The notes under the pieces: generated by a model
Told to the model about the DNA's origin: nothing
Database searches by the model: none
Seen by the model: only the letters and a program-made list of their open reading frames with translations
Shown here: positions 22,701 through 36,570 of the stretch, in pieces
Layout of the letters: every line of letters begins with the position of its first letter
Numbering within the stretch: position 1 is the stretch's first letter
Assembly (NCBI RefSeq): GCF_016545825.1
Contig: NC_052618.1
Coordinates: 58,706,561 to 58,770,560 of the forward strand
Direction of reading: 5' to 3'
Origin: Eucalyptus grandis
Lineage: Eukaryota > Streptophyta > Magnoliopsida > Myrtales > Myrtaceae
Length of the DNA: 64,000 bases
Translations under genes and position numbers: made by a program

Positions 22701-25700
22701 GATATCAGGATCACCTGTTGGATCCTTATCAAAACAATGTTATTAATGGGGAAGGAAACATAAGTATCAAATAATTGCACTTCCTACAGCTGCTTCTCAA
22801 GACATATTTCATTGCCAAAAAGTAGCAGAAACAACCCTGAGTATCAACCATTCTCGAAGTAACTAGCGAAAATAAATAGATAACTACAAATGAAAAGCGA
22901 CTCTTAATGTTCTTAAAGAAAATATTCAAGACTACATTCTTAGCCATCTCAAGCTACTATATGAAACAACGAATCATTTCACAAAACCTAATTCAACCCT
23001 GTCCTTCTAAGGTAGAAGGAGGTAGCAATTGCAAATACTTCCACTACCCATGATTAAACTCATGTTCCTAACGCTCATGTTGCTCTTTTGAGCTTTTGGA
23101 TTCTACTACAGAAGAGACGAAGCAGAGAAAAAGGAAAAAAAACGCGACAGCAAATGTTCTTAGTGGACAGCAAGATAGTTCTACATATAAATTATCAACA
23201 GAGCTTTGAATCCACTCCAGAAGTTGCTTTCCCTGTGTTTGGCTCTGAGGCTACTTCTATGAAACAGGGATGAGACTTCCTTCCTAGTAACTCCCAATCA
23301 CTTGAAAACCCCCTTGGCCGTAAAAAGAAGGACCAGCAAATGGTACAGACATCTCATTCATTACATAAAGAAATGGAACTGCTAGTAGACAGGACAAGCG
23401 ATTCTCTCTGGAAACGTATGCTAGGAACAGAACATACAAACTATAATGCATGATCGGATGTCCATTTTTGTATCATAGCTTCGATATAAGAAAAAAATGG
23501 ACTATTTGGAATTTGTGCATGCAGATCTGTCTTAAAAATGTGTAAACAGATGCTATAGCAAAAGCATACCAGCTTCTACAGAGAAGGCGATACGATCTCT
23601 CAAGACCGCGAGTTCAGGTGACAAATCATCTGTCCCCAACAGCTTCAAATAGTCCATCGCTGTTGTCAAAAGCCCTTGACTAGCCAAAATCTCTGCATAT
23701 TTTTCCACAAGCTTGCATACTGAAGCGCTGAATTGTTTTTGGCCGCTAGCCAATGCAAGAACAATAGTCTTTTCCATCAAATCCTGATCCCAAGAAAACA
23801 TGTATATGAATAACTCTCCAGTTGATACGAAGCTAATGGCGTAAAACAACTAAAAGGAGGTAACCACCTGAAGAAGGTCCATGTAGGACATCCCATCATG
23901 TTCAGTTGCCAGGCTTCTCGACCAAATTTCCACTGTTTTATCAATATTCCCAGCACAAATGAAACAGAGTGTTGCTGCCAACATGTTACCAGCTGCCATA
24001 AGTTTTGAGGCTAGAGAGTTGCAGAGCATCGCCCACTCCTCCCCCTGTGCAAACTTTATATAACCAGAATTTAGATGCATCAGTGGATGTCCGAAGCACT
24101 GCAAGTTAGATCAGCAACAGACGACCAATATAATATGGTTGAAAATCACAATTTCAGTACATCAAAGATGTAAATGAATTGATCAGGGCCATAACAAAAG
24201 TCACTTCCAAAGAAAGTTCCTATCACAGAAACCCCAACTGGCATAGTTTCTTAACCAAAAAGAAACATGACACTTAAATTCATCTCAACCAATGTATTCC
24301 TCCAGTATTAAGAAACTTACACTACATAGAATAGCGAGCGTCTCTTTCCAGAATTTGAGGGGCCTGGTATCCACAAGGCTCTGGAGATCATTATTCACCA
24401 TTGCAAAAACAACCTGAAAGTAAGATGATTCATTTAACAAGCGGCATATCACATAGATTTAAAGAAATTTTCACTTACCAAGGTACTACTACCAAATAAA
24501 AATGTATCCAAAAAGAGAAAGATAAACAAATTTAAGTTATCTTAAAACATGTCACCTTCAAGTAAGGTGAGCGGCTCATTTTGAGGTACTTATCACGAGT
24601 ACTCTCCCATAGGGAGGCACCTCCAACATGTGCAATAACCAAAGCATCAGCCAATTTATTAGCAGACATGCACAATGCAACAGCAGCCTTGTAGTCTCCA
24701 ACAACCAAAGCACGTTGAACACTATCATCAAACGATGGGTCAGAGCTCTCCTCAAGTCCATCTACTTCGTCTTGCGATGGTTCCACGGCAGCATTCACAG
24801 TAGGAAAGCCATCAGCAGAAGTTGATACAGGTGTATCGGCCCTGGGACTAGGAAGATTGTTAAAAAAATCTTCGCCATTATCAGTAGGAAACACCATGCT
24901 TTCGTTGTTGTCCTCCTGCACTACTTTATCTGCAGTCACATCCTCGAGCCCAAGAGCATTAACTTGCTGGGAGAGATCCTCTTGTGAACCATCATTTGTC
25001 TCCGTAGGAATATCAAAACCAAGGTGAGCAAGTAGCTTTGACCTTGCGGTTCCATCATCTTCTAACAAAACTTTCAAGAATCCCCATGTTTCTTGGTCAT
25101 CTGTAGATCTGCTAGGGAAAATTTTGTTATTCTCCAAACACGATAAAAGAAAATTATAAGAAAAATTATTTAAATGAATAAGTAACACACTCGCAATGTT
25201 GAGACTTCTTTTCACATAATGCTCTCAATGAAGGTCTATCCCCACTTTGGATTGCAGCTTCAAATTCAGACGAGCGGCTCACCAAAGTTTGTTCTGTAAT
25301 GATATCGTGTACAAAAACCTGGAAAAGAACACAACGAAAAAATAAATGTTAAGTTCTTCTAAATAGCAAGAGTACTGAAGGGGAATAAACAAGCACCTCT
25401 GAGGAATTGACTGAAGGACCTCCTGTTGACCGAGTATGAAATGAAACCACCTTGCCTCCAAAACCAAAGGATGCGCCAACAGGTCGTTTAAACCATTTTG
25501 GAGCTCTCAGAGTTGCTGTGTGGGAAAGGAGAGGTTAAACTTATGGTGTGTGAGAGAACCACAGCAGACAAATTAACAGATGTAAAAAAGGATGCCAACT
25601 GATCGTTGTCCGTTAGCAACAGAGTACATGAATTGTTTGACATCAGCGTCCTTTCCAATGAGTGCACAATTAATTTGAAAAAGAACATAACTAATTGAAT

Positions 25701-28700
25701 AATTCTTTGGTGTGCTAGTAGCATAATGCTGTGGTTGTCACCTTATAGAACCTGACCAGAACAGGTCCTGTTACATGAGAGAATCAAGTATCTCATTTGT
25801 TCATTAATTTCTGTTGTGTTGCTTGAGTCTGGACATGCAACTGGCAGAATCAGCCCGAGATGAAGAGAGACCATATCTAATAAGCAAATTATAGAGGAAA
25901 GAACGAGAGGAGGACACCAAGCAATTGATAAACAAACTCTCATTCTCTCTTCCCCACTGACGGGCATGCACACACGCAAACAGATTTTAACCTGGCTAAT
26001 GGTACTTGTGTTGACAAATCATTTCTTTTCAGACAATGTTAGACTATAAAACCAAATGCAGACTAGCAAAAACACCGGACTATTAATAAACTTGAAAGTA
26101 CTGACAGAAATGTAAATTCTAGCCATTAGGATAGAATTACCAGCCCCGAATTCATTTTCCCTGACACCATAGCGGCTACAACCCTGCAAAATAATAGGAG
26201 ATTTTTATGATTACATGTCTATATTTACAAACAAAACTATGCATCTATAGGCAGATATATAATGGATGTGCAGGTTTGAATCCTGCTGGCTTCTAAGACT
26301 TTTAATTTTTTCATTTTCTTCTAAGATATTGTTCCTTTTTTCTCAATAAACATATGATTATGTGACCAAATAGAACATAAGGTGATCCACTATCCCCTTT
26401 TTTCATTATTTTTGTTTTCCTCTTTATTTTTTTCTTCAATCTATTCAAAAACAAATTTATTTTTTCTTTATTTCTTTCCCAACTTATCTGTTGAGCATAG
26501 GATTGTACTGTTGTTTTTATATATTTCCATATCGAACTCAAGTATAATTATTTTGGTGCGCCTTCACATATCTCTGATAAAAAAGTTCAACAGTCCAATC
26601 TATAGTCAAGTGTTATATGCCAATTTGTCATAATCAATCATAAATCTCAATCTAATGATAACTTAAAATGGCATCACATATGTTATTCTTCTATTTTGTT
26701 AGTAGAAATAAGTGGTGATTTAGCGAACCTTGGTTGCTACGTAAAAAATTGGTAAATTAAAACGATGACAAGAGATTAAATGTCATTTGTCTATTATCAA
26801 GCAATCTCTTTACAGTTTATGGATAATATCTCAAAGAAATTTATAATAGGAAAACACATTTGGTGCCAATTTTAGTTATCTGCATCATATGAAAGGTAGT
26901 CTCAAGTCTTTCTCTACCTCGTCATCTCTACTATTCTCGAATCGAAATCAAAAGCCCTCAACAAGGTGCAGCCAGATATGAACCTTTAAACACAGAAGAA
27001 AAGAAAAAGAAATACCTCAACATTGTAGATGCCAATCTTTCCATCAAATGAAGATGCTGATATAACTCCGGGTATCTTAGGGTACCAATGCACATCAAAA
27101 TTCCAGTTGGATCCAGCAGGCAATTCACAAACAATCTATGACAAACATGAGTAAATGAATGTTGTCAGGATAACATAAGCCTGACATACTAGCAGCCAGA
27201 ATTGCCAATAAATGAGCAATGCAAAATAAAAACTAGACACAAAAATGAGCACTAGTACAGGAATAAATATTAAGATAGAATGCAAAAAGAAAAAAGGGGA
27301 AAACACAGCATCATAATAAGTACCTCTCCAGTAACTGTATCCCAGCATATGGTTCTATTGTCTTTAGCACAGGTGACCAAATAGGAACTATCATTAGGAC
27401 ACCAGGACATTGCAATAACACCTGGTGTCAGATATTCAAGCAGAAGAGGTGAGAAGAGAAGCCATTGACTCAGTTATAGCAGAAATTCCAATGGCGGAAA
27501 TGAAAAGATATAAGAGCAAATGCTCATTGGCATGCAAGTGGATGATGATACGTTTTACTAACAGACAGAAGCATTTCAAAACAAGCTGCTGCAAGAAAAG
27601 TAAGCCATACCAGGTATGCAAAGAATAAACTTGGATTATATGTAGAAGCAATGGAATTACACATTGCATTACATATGTCCAAGCAAAAACATTGATATTC
27701 ATCAACATAAGGAAAATAAGTGAAGAAAGGATCAAAACAAGTCAGAGATATTGCATCAAGTTGACAATTCTAACCAGATAAAATAGTCATTTTGTCACAT
27801 TAAGTTAACTCTACACAAACATCAGGGAAACGGTTTGTTCTTACAAGAAAAGAAAGCTAAAAAGGAAAGAGAAGGAAGTCTCCTAGAGGTGGTAGTTAAG
27901 CGCAGTGGCCGCTGCTCGCACATGCAATCGACAGTGATCACCGTGGTGGTTTGTCACCACCAAGACAATGCTATGTTTGTCTGTCTTCTATATTCTCAAG
28001 GTTCCGTTGCTTAATTTTTGTAATTCAATTGATTTTTTTAATTTTTGACCAATTTTAGTTAGGCCTCCCAAATCTCAATTGGTTAGGGTACTGTTCTTAT
28101 ACTCAGTAGATTCTAGAAAAAAGCTTAAATCCGATCCTATCCTATATGATTTTATTTCTTGGTGACCAAATGCAACTGAAGCTACTAATTCATACCCTTT
28201 TCCATATCAATTCATCTAAAAGATTACAATGAGAATGACACTAAGGATTCTGCATTTTAATGCTACAACCAAATCAACTTCTCCCTCCTCCCTGCCTCTA
28301 TCAATATGGCATTAGAAATGATAAGATCTTTAATATAACAACAAAAGATAATACTATTGGCATAGATGTGTACCTCTTGTATGCCCCGCAAATTCTTTAA
28401 CAGGTGACATTATGTTTCTCATATCCCAAAGCTGTGCAAAACATCGGCACAATGAGAGATTATACATGCTCCATCTACCCTGAGTACGTATATGAGATAG
28501 CAACAACAAGTCAGGTCATTACCCTTAAAGTAGGAGAACTATCTTCATCTGATGCAACAACAAGTTGAGTAGCCAGGTCAGGGTTCCATTGCAAAACTGA
28601 GCAACGCCTTCTAACTGAATCTGAAAAACTGCCATTTGGTAAAGTGTGAATCATATTTACTGTTGTCCAGATCGCTACAAAGATAATAAAGACCAAGCAA

Positions 28701-29407
28701 ATATACATGTGAGGAAGCGAGAGATCGAAGGCTACCTTATGACTGGTTTTTGTTTCTTGAGATCCCATACAACTGAAAAGCAAAAAATTAGACCTTTGCC
28801 CCGAGGAAGATAAACATCACTTTAGAATAAAAAAGAAGAAAGGGATAATATCCCTTTTTTTCTCACCTGTTGTCCCGTTATAGGAAGTGGAGGCTAATAT
28901 ATGTTGAACTTTGCTATTCCAAGATAAAAATGAAATTTCACCTTGAGCAGCAGAACCACTACCCTGCAAGAAAAAATATAAAGACTTTGGTCAGATGCCT
29001 CAGCAAGTCCACCTTAATCTTTATCTTCTTTATAGGCATCATAGTTGACCCATACTTTTAACTTATAAAAGCCTTTATGGACAAATTCAGGGAAAGGCCA
29101 CTACAAGTGTCATGACTTTCATATGGCGCTTTTTTTTTTTTTTTTTCTTTTTTCGATCACTTATAGTTTTTTCTATTTCTGTTCCCCGGAACAATTTTTG
29201 AACAAAAACATAAATAAACGCGCCCTTAATTGCCATGACTTATGAAAAAACGTTCACTTAAGTACCATAATTTTAAATCAATCACTTGATTGTCACAACT
29301 AAATAAAAAAAAAAAAAGAATGTTCAGCCAAGTGTCAAAAATCCAACATGGCACAACACTTGTGGTGAATTTTTTTACAAAAGTTATGGCACTCAAATGA
29401 TAAAAAA

Positions 29408-29438
<31 letters not shown>

Positions 29439-32400
29439 TATAGTGCTCAAGTAATCGCCGTTCGAAAGTTATGGCATTTTTGGTGTCCTTTTCCCACAAA
29501 TAAATAACTACAAGTTACAGAAATCTGGACAAGACACATGAAAGACCAAACCATGAAAATAACATTTTCGACAATCAGCATCAGCAAAGAGATGCCAGAC
29601 AATTGGAATTTGGCAGTTCCACAATATAAGCAGGAGATCATTTGGTACCATAGACCAGAGTAATAAGCAAAATGTCAAGGCCAGACCAAGATGCACGTTA
29701 TTTGGGCATTATTTCATGTCATGCTGGGGACAATGCACCATGGATCATAAATGATGCATTCCATGCAGAAGTCTAATTATGTTCCGACAATGAGCACACT
29801 TTTTAGAAAAAACTGCAGAAAGTACCATCAGAGACAGACCAGCTCACATGCAAGGGTAGAGCAGTCGAGAACCAAATATTACCAAAATAGGAATTGTCTT
29901 TGTGCCTGGATGGCTGTGACAGCCATCCAAACCTACTCACTGGCAGGCAAATAGCTGAGAAGTGAAAAAGTTAACTTCTCTCATGAATCCAAAAACACAT
30001 CAGCATGCTTGCTGCTCACTACAATGGCTTGTGGGCAAAAAAATCCTCAGATACATCTGCTTAGCCCAGAAGTTAAAATTATACCAAACAAATCGAGACC
30101 TTAATTCTTCACTGATGAACGCCTTGATTAAAAAATCCATGATGTCCCCACCAAGTGGTGTAAGGTTTGTCATAAGGAAAAAATATCCATTCATCACATA
30201 ACATGACAAGACAAGCGTGAATAATATAAAAGCATATAAATAAATTCCAAAGCAAGTGAACTGTGTTAAAAATCCTCAGATCCCAACATACCCTAAGAGG
30301 AGGGAAATGAGAAGGTTCTCTTGGTGCAGCCAAATCCCAAATGCAAATTTCACCATCATCAGCCCCAGAAGCAAGTAAGTTTGGTGCAATGACGTTAAAC
30401 TCAAGACCACGAACCTGGATTAAGAAATCAACATAACCATCCCATAAACCTAAGCATCAAGAGACAGAGAGACAATAACAAGCAGTGAACAGGAAAAGAC
30501 GAAGACAAGGGACTTACAGGTCCTTTATGCCTAGAAAGGTGTCCTACGATTGCCTTATCACCAGCCTCAGAACTGAAAAGGGAAAAACATTAAATACAGA
30601 ATACTACTGTACTTCCTACAAACAAAGCAATAGTGTCAATCCAAATAAACACCAGCTGAGACTGTTATTACAAATCAATAACAGCACAGAAATCCACAGG
30701 AATAGGCAGCTCAGCTACTTACGAAAATAATGTCAAAAGCATGTGATATTTATTCAGCCTTACAAAAATGGGGATAGATCTCATTACCCTATTGATCTTA
30801 CCAATATCCCGGCTACATTAACAACCATTCACCTATGCTCTTTACTCATTGTTCAAGTGCATGGATTCTTATCATTTAACATGGTATCAAATGGGCCATG
30901 TAATTGGATGAGCTGTCCCCCCTTCTAAAACCAGTTTTAACTGGCAGTTATGAGGCTACTTTGTGATATGTGCTATACAACTGCGTCCTATCACAGAAAA
31001 TACTTTCCGCAAGAATTTGCACAGAAAACAAGTACAGATAGTCTTTCAAACCTCATTGTTGTTTCTGTTCTTGAGAATATGTTACTACAGCAAAAGGGAA
31101 ATTTTTTCGAAAATGACGACTGAAAATAAGTTCAGTCTAAGTAATTTCAGACATGGTGTGAAAATATTTAAGAAATGAACGTGATAATCATGTGTCTCAA
31201 TTGAGAAGCCAAATGCCAGCTAAAACCCCTCAGCAAAGGGAAATCGAGGAGGTTACACTTCAACATGCATCTAGATCACTGAACTGAAACCTAATACCAA
31301 AACAAACATTTCCAAGGCTAAAAAACACACCACATAACAAGCTTGAAGAAGCTTCATGAAACGTCCCCAAGATTAACCAAAGCTTCAAGGCTAAAGCTAC
31401 TAAAGCTTAATGAAGCTTGGAAATGAAATTTCATTAAAAGCTTGCTTTTGATCACTCTCATTAAAAATTGACACTTGACAATTCAGGGGATGCAAATCTG
31501 GATTCTTGCTATTTTTCAAAAATCAAACAAAGAAGAGAGAAATCACAGGCCAGCTTCAGAGAAATAGCAGGACTTGAACGACTAATTTACTAGGTCTAGA
31601 GGCACTTTCCGTGACTGGTAAACAGATGGAGAGAGAGAAAAGAATAAATAGTAAAGGCCAGGCAAGACTTATTATATCGGTGTCCAAGAGAAAATAATGA
31701 AAACGACAAAAAGTTAGTATGGGGAAACACTACTCCCACGTCTCCAAGAGAAAATATTTCCAAAATGAAACCAAACACATCCTGAATTGCTAACAGCAAC
31801 ATAGTAAAGGCCAGGCAAGACTTATTATATCGGTGTCCCAATACACTGTATAGGATGGAACCTTCATATCCTGAACAGAAACATTTAGACGAAGGTCAAA
31901 ACTAAAGCCAACACGACACACACAAGCAGCTGAATCAAGATATAACAAAGAAACCCAAACAATATAGTTCTTGTCCATCTCTTATGGTGAAAATGGAGAT
32001 GAACATCTACAAGTTTCTCTTTAGAACCAATAGAAAACCACTCAGTGATCCTACGTCTTTAATCTCTGCATAAGGCACACCAACCAAATGACACCTTCAC
32101 TTAGCAAAAAAATGACCGCAGTTCTGAAAAAAGAGAGAGTACTAAAAATATGGGTTATTTGAATCATCTTACTCCGGATGACTAAATAAACTCCACCAAA
32201 GAATTTGAACATCCACTCTCTCTGTTTTCTGGTTGATTTGGAAGGAACAGAACAAGAGAGCTTTTCATGGAAAGGAATCTTCCATTTTTTGTTTTGAAAG
32301 ATAATTGAATTGAAGTTTTAAGCTTTTGGTATCGTAAAAACTTGCATATGGACGTTTATGCCTTGGTGTATATAGTTAACATGAGAGCTCTCTTTGGTTT

Positions 32401-34174
32401 TGTGAGCTTTTCATATATGGGTTTCGTTTTTTGAGCTCTTTTTGCATATGGATTTCCATGCCCTGGGTCCTCTACAGTTAAATATTTAACCTATCAGAAA
32501 AAAAATAATAATAATCAAACTAACTACCTAGAATTAAAATGGAAAAATGCAGCTTGAAAAAGAACTTTACTACTTTACTCAGTTAAACGAGCAACTTAAA
32601 ATTGAAATTAACCTCAATCCACTACTTCTCTTGATCATATCTCTTGAAAGAACATCCATTGCTCAATTCTTGTCCAACTCATTCATCCTATAATGCCCCA
32701 GCAAAATGAGAACATGGAGGGGCTTTTTGGTTCAAGAAACATTTTTGGATACCTTTTCCATAAAAAATGAGAATGATTTCATTCTTCACTATTCTGAAAA
32801 GATGTTTAGTAAGTCAAAATGAGAATTTCTACAGGAAAGAAATTTTCAAAACCTGTTTCATGCATCAATTAAAAAAAAAAAAAAGAAATTCTTTCCCTTT
32901 ATTAGCCAAAAAAGTTCAGTCCAAACGAATGTGCTTCCATTTTGGACTGAAAGCAGTGAGAAACCAGAGAGGTGTTTTCTTTTTTGTTCCTAAGAAACAA
33001 AAACGAGGTTACTGCATCTTTTTCTGAGAACTTCTCTATAATCCCACCAAACACGGTATTAGTGATGTTTTATTTTTTTTTTTTTTTTTTTTTGGGTAAA
33101 GATATTAGTGATGTTTTCATTCCCAAATGAGAACAGAATGGAAAATTTGAAATTTTCCATCAGGGAAATAGACCCTAGAGTACCATAACATGATTTCAAG
33201 TAAGACCCAACAAGTGGGCAATGATAGAAAGGACTTCCCTTCAGATATCTAACCTCAACTAACAAATTACAGATAGATTCAATAAAACCACTAACACATA
33301 GCTACATACAAGTAGTACAATTTGTAAGGGACGCACATTACTATAGATTTAGATGAAGGCGAAGAATTTGTAAGCCAAACCATTCGATTCAAAGACGAAT
33401 TCTTCAAAAATGTAATCTCCTATTCTTCTGAAACACGGCAACAATCCTGCTATACAGAAGCTACAAAGATACAGAAACTAGATAGCAGTCCTTGATGCTT
33501 TATTCTGCAACTGAGATTGTTTAAGAACTAGAAATGCGAGGCATGTCTAGGGACCCTCCATTCGTATGGATACTAATATCCAGACTAACTGGCGTTTCGC
33601 AACAGCATTCACCAGCTCGTGACGAGAAGGTTCGGACTTGAAGAAAACTTATGCCGATGCTCAACATTCCCACCATCCTCACACATCATCACTCCAATAG
33701 ACTAGAGACCTCAGATTCCCATTCCGTTTCCGAATCAAGAAACGGGCGATTGCATCCAAGAAGAGACGTTCACCAGCCAAACAAACGCTCGAGCTAGATC
33801 TCAACTCCAAGACGCCAATTTCACACTCGAAACCGAACCAAAACAATTGGGAATTACCGGATCAGGGAGAGCGGGTTCCAAAGGCCAATGGTCCCGTCGA
33901 CGAGGCCACCGGCGATCAGGCCCAGGGAGAATTCGTCGGAGCCGGATCCGTTCTTGCCCCAGGAGAGCCGGTTGAAGCGCTCGGAGCTGGGGGATTCGGC
34001 GATGAGGGGGAGATCCCGATCGTCGGACTGGAAGTCGAGGCCGAAGATCTCGAGGCTGGCGGAGGAGCTGAAGGAGAGATCCACAGCCCCGGCCATGGTC
34101 CCAGTCGCCAAGTACCCGCCGTCGGGGGCCATGGCAACCGACGCCGACCGGCCCACCCCCTTTATGCACGCCAT
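19793..34174 (-). CDS. SEC31: Protein transport protein SEC31 (COPII outer coat), 22 exons
   Basis: SEC31 forms the outer cage of COPII vesicles with SEC13 and drives ER-to-Golgi traffic. Exons in transcript order: 34174-33858, 30572-30518, 30414-30292, 28963-28867, 28772-28736, 28628-28523, 28431-28374, 27421-27324, 27135-27016, 26183-26141, 25515-25397, 25318-25191, 25111-24556, 24413-24321, 24053-23868, 23783-23570, 22564-22452, 22340-22170, 21649-21521, 21439-21157, 20227-19989, 19888-19793. Every junction preserves frame, giving 1126 residues, close to Arabidopsis SEC31 (about 1100). Order: MACIKGV start, N-terminal WD40 propeller (about 1-400, e.g. [30 protein letters not shown]), helical solenoid (about 434-784), Pro/Gln-rich region (about 785-1015), and a C-terminal SRA1-type domain (about 1016-1126, [17 protein letters not shown]). 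Intron 1 is 3.3 kb. No defect was found. A or B paralogue cannot be told. Confidence 0.95.
29090..29495. mobile_element. Foldback (MULE-like) MITE in SEC31 intron 3
   Basis: The ends are GGGAAAGGCCAC at 29090 and the inverse GTCCTTTTCCC ending at 29495. Inner arms also match in inverted orientation ('catgactttc' against 'gaaagttatggc'). Flanks are ACAAATTCA and ACAAATAAA, a 9-bp duplication matching at 7 of 9 positions, as expected for an old Mutator-like insertion. The interior has a T tract (about 29131-29150) and an AAG microsatellite (29408-29437). Non-coding. Confidence 0.55.
31648..31838. repeat. 38-bp direct repeat in SEC31 intron 1
   Basis: A 38-base segment starting 'atagtaaaggccaggcaag' occurs at 31648-31685 and 31801-31838 without visible difference. 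The spacer also holds a second short repeat, 'ccaagagaaaata' (about 31684 and 31743). It lies in the 3.3-kb first intron of SEC31. No function is evident. Confidence 0.6.
33057..33117 (-). mobile_element. Poly(A)-only LINE-type insertion with 15-bp target duplication
   Basis: The 15-mer TATTAGTGATGTTTT is found at 33057-33071 and 33103-33117. The 31 bases between read A, T21, GGGTAAAGA; on the minus strand this is TCTTTACCC followed by a 21-base poly(A). The same 'TTACCC-An' 3' end closes the LINE relic at 54428-55480. It lies in SEC31 intron 1 in the same orientation as the gene. Confidence 0.65.
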
Positions 34175-35500
34175 CGCCGGGAATTGCACAGAGCGCAAAA
34201 GCTCTCAAGATTACGGATTTATTGGTACAGTATAGAATCAATCGGATCAATCGGGGAATGGGAAGAATGAATCTCAGATGGGGCGATGGGGGTGGTGATC
34301 TGGCGATGGGGATCTAGGGTTTGCGTGATCTGATCTTGTGCATGAGAGGGAAGGGAAGGGAAGGGAGAAGGAGAGGGACAGGGGACTGCTTTTCTTGTAT
34401 ATCGCGGCAGGAATTATATCATCGTCCTCCCCCGTCGCTGTATCATGGTGTTTCCCTTTTTTTCTCTTTTCTTTTTTCGCGTATAAAGTCATTTTATAAT
34501 TGAGGAAACGCAGTTTCTGCGTATAGTAACGCCCCTGGGAAAAAAAAAAATTTACATTTTGTGTAGGATTCAACAATTATCTTAAGAATTCTTCGACAAG
34601 ACTTGTTTATTCGCATATTGTTTATATATATATATGATCATTCTCGTAATTTTTTATCAGTGGATCCATTCGAGGTTTAAGTTGCAAAGCGAATATTTTG
34701 GAGCTTCATTTCTACTGACCTGAGAAATTGTTTTTGCACGATTTGTAATTCATTAATGAGATTTGATATAGGAGGAAGAGACAATATTCGCATAATTCAG
34801 TCCATTATTTTGTTGAAGACTATTGTACTTTATGAGGACTTAAAAGATTAAAATGCGGCAGATAAAAAGAGTTGTTTCCGAAGCACACGAAATTTAAATA
34901 CAAAAGATTATTTAGTGTACGATAAGGAAAGCCATATTCGAGATATGTTTGTTTAGAAAGCCAAATGTTAGTATAAGAGAAGTGATGTATTCTTTTAACA
35001 ATGTTGCGACATAATTGTTTTTTCGTTTAAATATTTTATTACGGGTTAGAAATGAATATTAAAATTTTCGGAATACTATAGTAAGTAAGTTATTTATTCA
35101 TTTAAAATACCCATAAGTTAATGAATCGTGTCATAAACTAGCTATAGTTTATTGAAATTATTTTATTTTTCAAACTAAGTAAAATAATAAATTTACTGAA
35201 ATTTTTTTACTGGCCTAAATCAAATCACTCAAAAAAAAATAATTACACTTTAGTTAGCGGTAAAGTGTTATGAATAATTCGATTCGACTATCAAAGAAAT
35301 AGGCTATAAATGAAATCCTAAACGCAATTATTTTAAATGATGTACATTTACTTTTTCTAAGCGAGACTTATCAAAAGACATAAGTTATATTTTCAAATTA
35401 TACAAAAACAAAATTTAAACAGGGGGAATAAATATACAAATTGAATGGATTTCCTTAAATTCATTATTGTAATATTTTCAAATGTTAACACTACAAAAAA
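34175..35500. other. SEC31 upstream region and intergenic DNA
   Basis: The GC-rich stretch at about 34175-34440 is the expected 5' leader and promoter of SEC31 on the minus strand; a GGAAG-rich tract lies at about 34347-34380. From about 34550 to 35500 the DNA is very AT-rich and shows no gene, repeat or RNA that I can support. Confidence 0.4.
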
Positions 35501-35671
35501 TTCTAAACTATTGACATTAATACTCCAATTTTTTTATATCCCAAAAAATTCGAAACTATGCCCATTGGCATATTTACTACTCCACACTTCTTTTGAGTAT
35601 CACTAGAAACCCTAGATTATCTTTACTATGATATCCTAAAAAATTCGAAACTATGCTCATTGGGACACTTA

Positions 35672-36340
35672 GGGCCTGCATGTTTGTGTTTCTTTTTATT
35701 ATTCATGAACAGATTTTTCTGTTTTTTTTGTTCTCGGGAACAAAAAAAAAAAACAAAAATGCGTTTATTTGTGTTTTTGTTCAAAATCTGTTTTTGTTCG
35801 GGAACAAAATTAGAACAAAATAAAAAACAAAAAAAAGGTTTTTTTTTTTTTCCAGAAACACTTTTTGAAGAATTGAAAGAATAAAAAGTTTTTTTTCTTC
35901 TTCTTTTCTTCTTTTCTTCTTTTTTCTTTGGCCGATCGCCAGCCCCCGGCGAGGCTGAGCGTTGCCGGCCCCTAGCAAGGCTCGGCCTCGTTGGCGCAGG
36001 GTGAGGCTTGGCAGTCCGAGGGCTTGGCCTCGCCGATGGGCGGGCGAGCTCAACCTCATCGGGGGGGCGAGCCTCGCCGTGGTTGGGCGAGGCCATTGGC
36101 CCTCGTTGGTTGGTCGCCGTCCATGGCCGAGGCTAGCGACCGGCCAAAAGAAGAAAAAAAGAAAAAAATAAAATTAAAAATTTTAAAAAATTAAAAGAAA
36201 CAAAAAATATACAAATTTACCAAACGTGTTTCTATTCATTTTTATTCATATAACAAGTTTATCAAACGCGTATTTCTAGTTAAAAATCATTCCCGAAATA
36301 TAAATAACATTTTTCATAAAAAACACAAACAAACGTGCCC
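35672..36340. mobile_element. PIF/Harbinger-like MITE with GC-rich core
   Basis: The 669-bp element begins GGGCCTGCATGTTTGTGTTTC and ends with the inverse '...acacaaacaaacgtgccc'. It is flanked by TTA at 35669-35671 and 36341-36343. A 3-bp TTA duplication with GGGC-type ends is typical of PIF/Harbinger and Tourist MITEs. The centre (about 35930-36145) is GC-rich with repeated 'gcgaggc' and 'gccggc' blocks. No transposase is present. Confidence 0.72.
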
Positions 36341-36570
36341 TTACTATTCCATACTTCCTTTGAGTATCACTAGAGACCCTAGATTATATTTACTATGATA
36401 TCCCAAAAAATTCAAAACTATGCTCATTGGGACACTTACTATTCCACACTTCTTTTGAACGCGACGAAAGACCCTAAATTATATTTACTATAATACCAAT
36501 ATGCTGAAAAAATCCTATGTGTTATTAGAGACTACATTATATTTACTATCAAAACCACAAATTTTTTTGG

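Noticed and set aside
28075..28130. tRNA-like 'tctcaattggttagggtactg' in SEC31 intron 7
   Set aside because: It resembles a tRNA 5' half and box A, but no box B, acceptor stem or poly(A) follows, so neither a tRNA nor a SINE can be supported.
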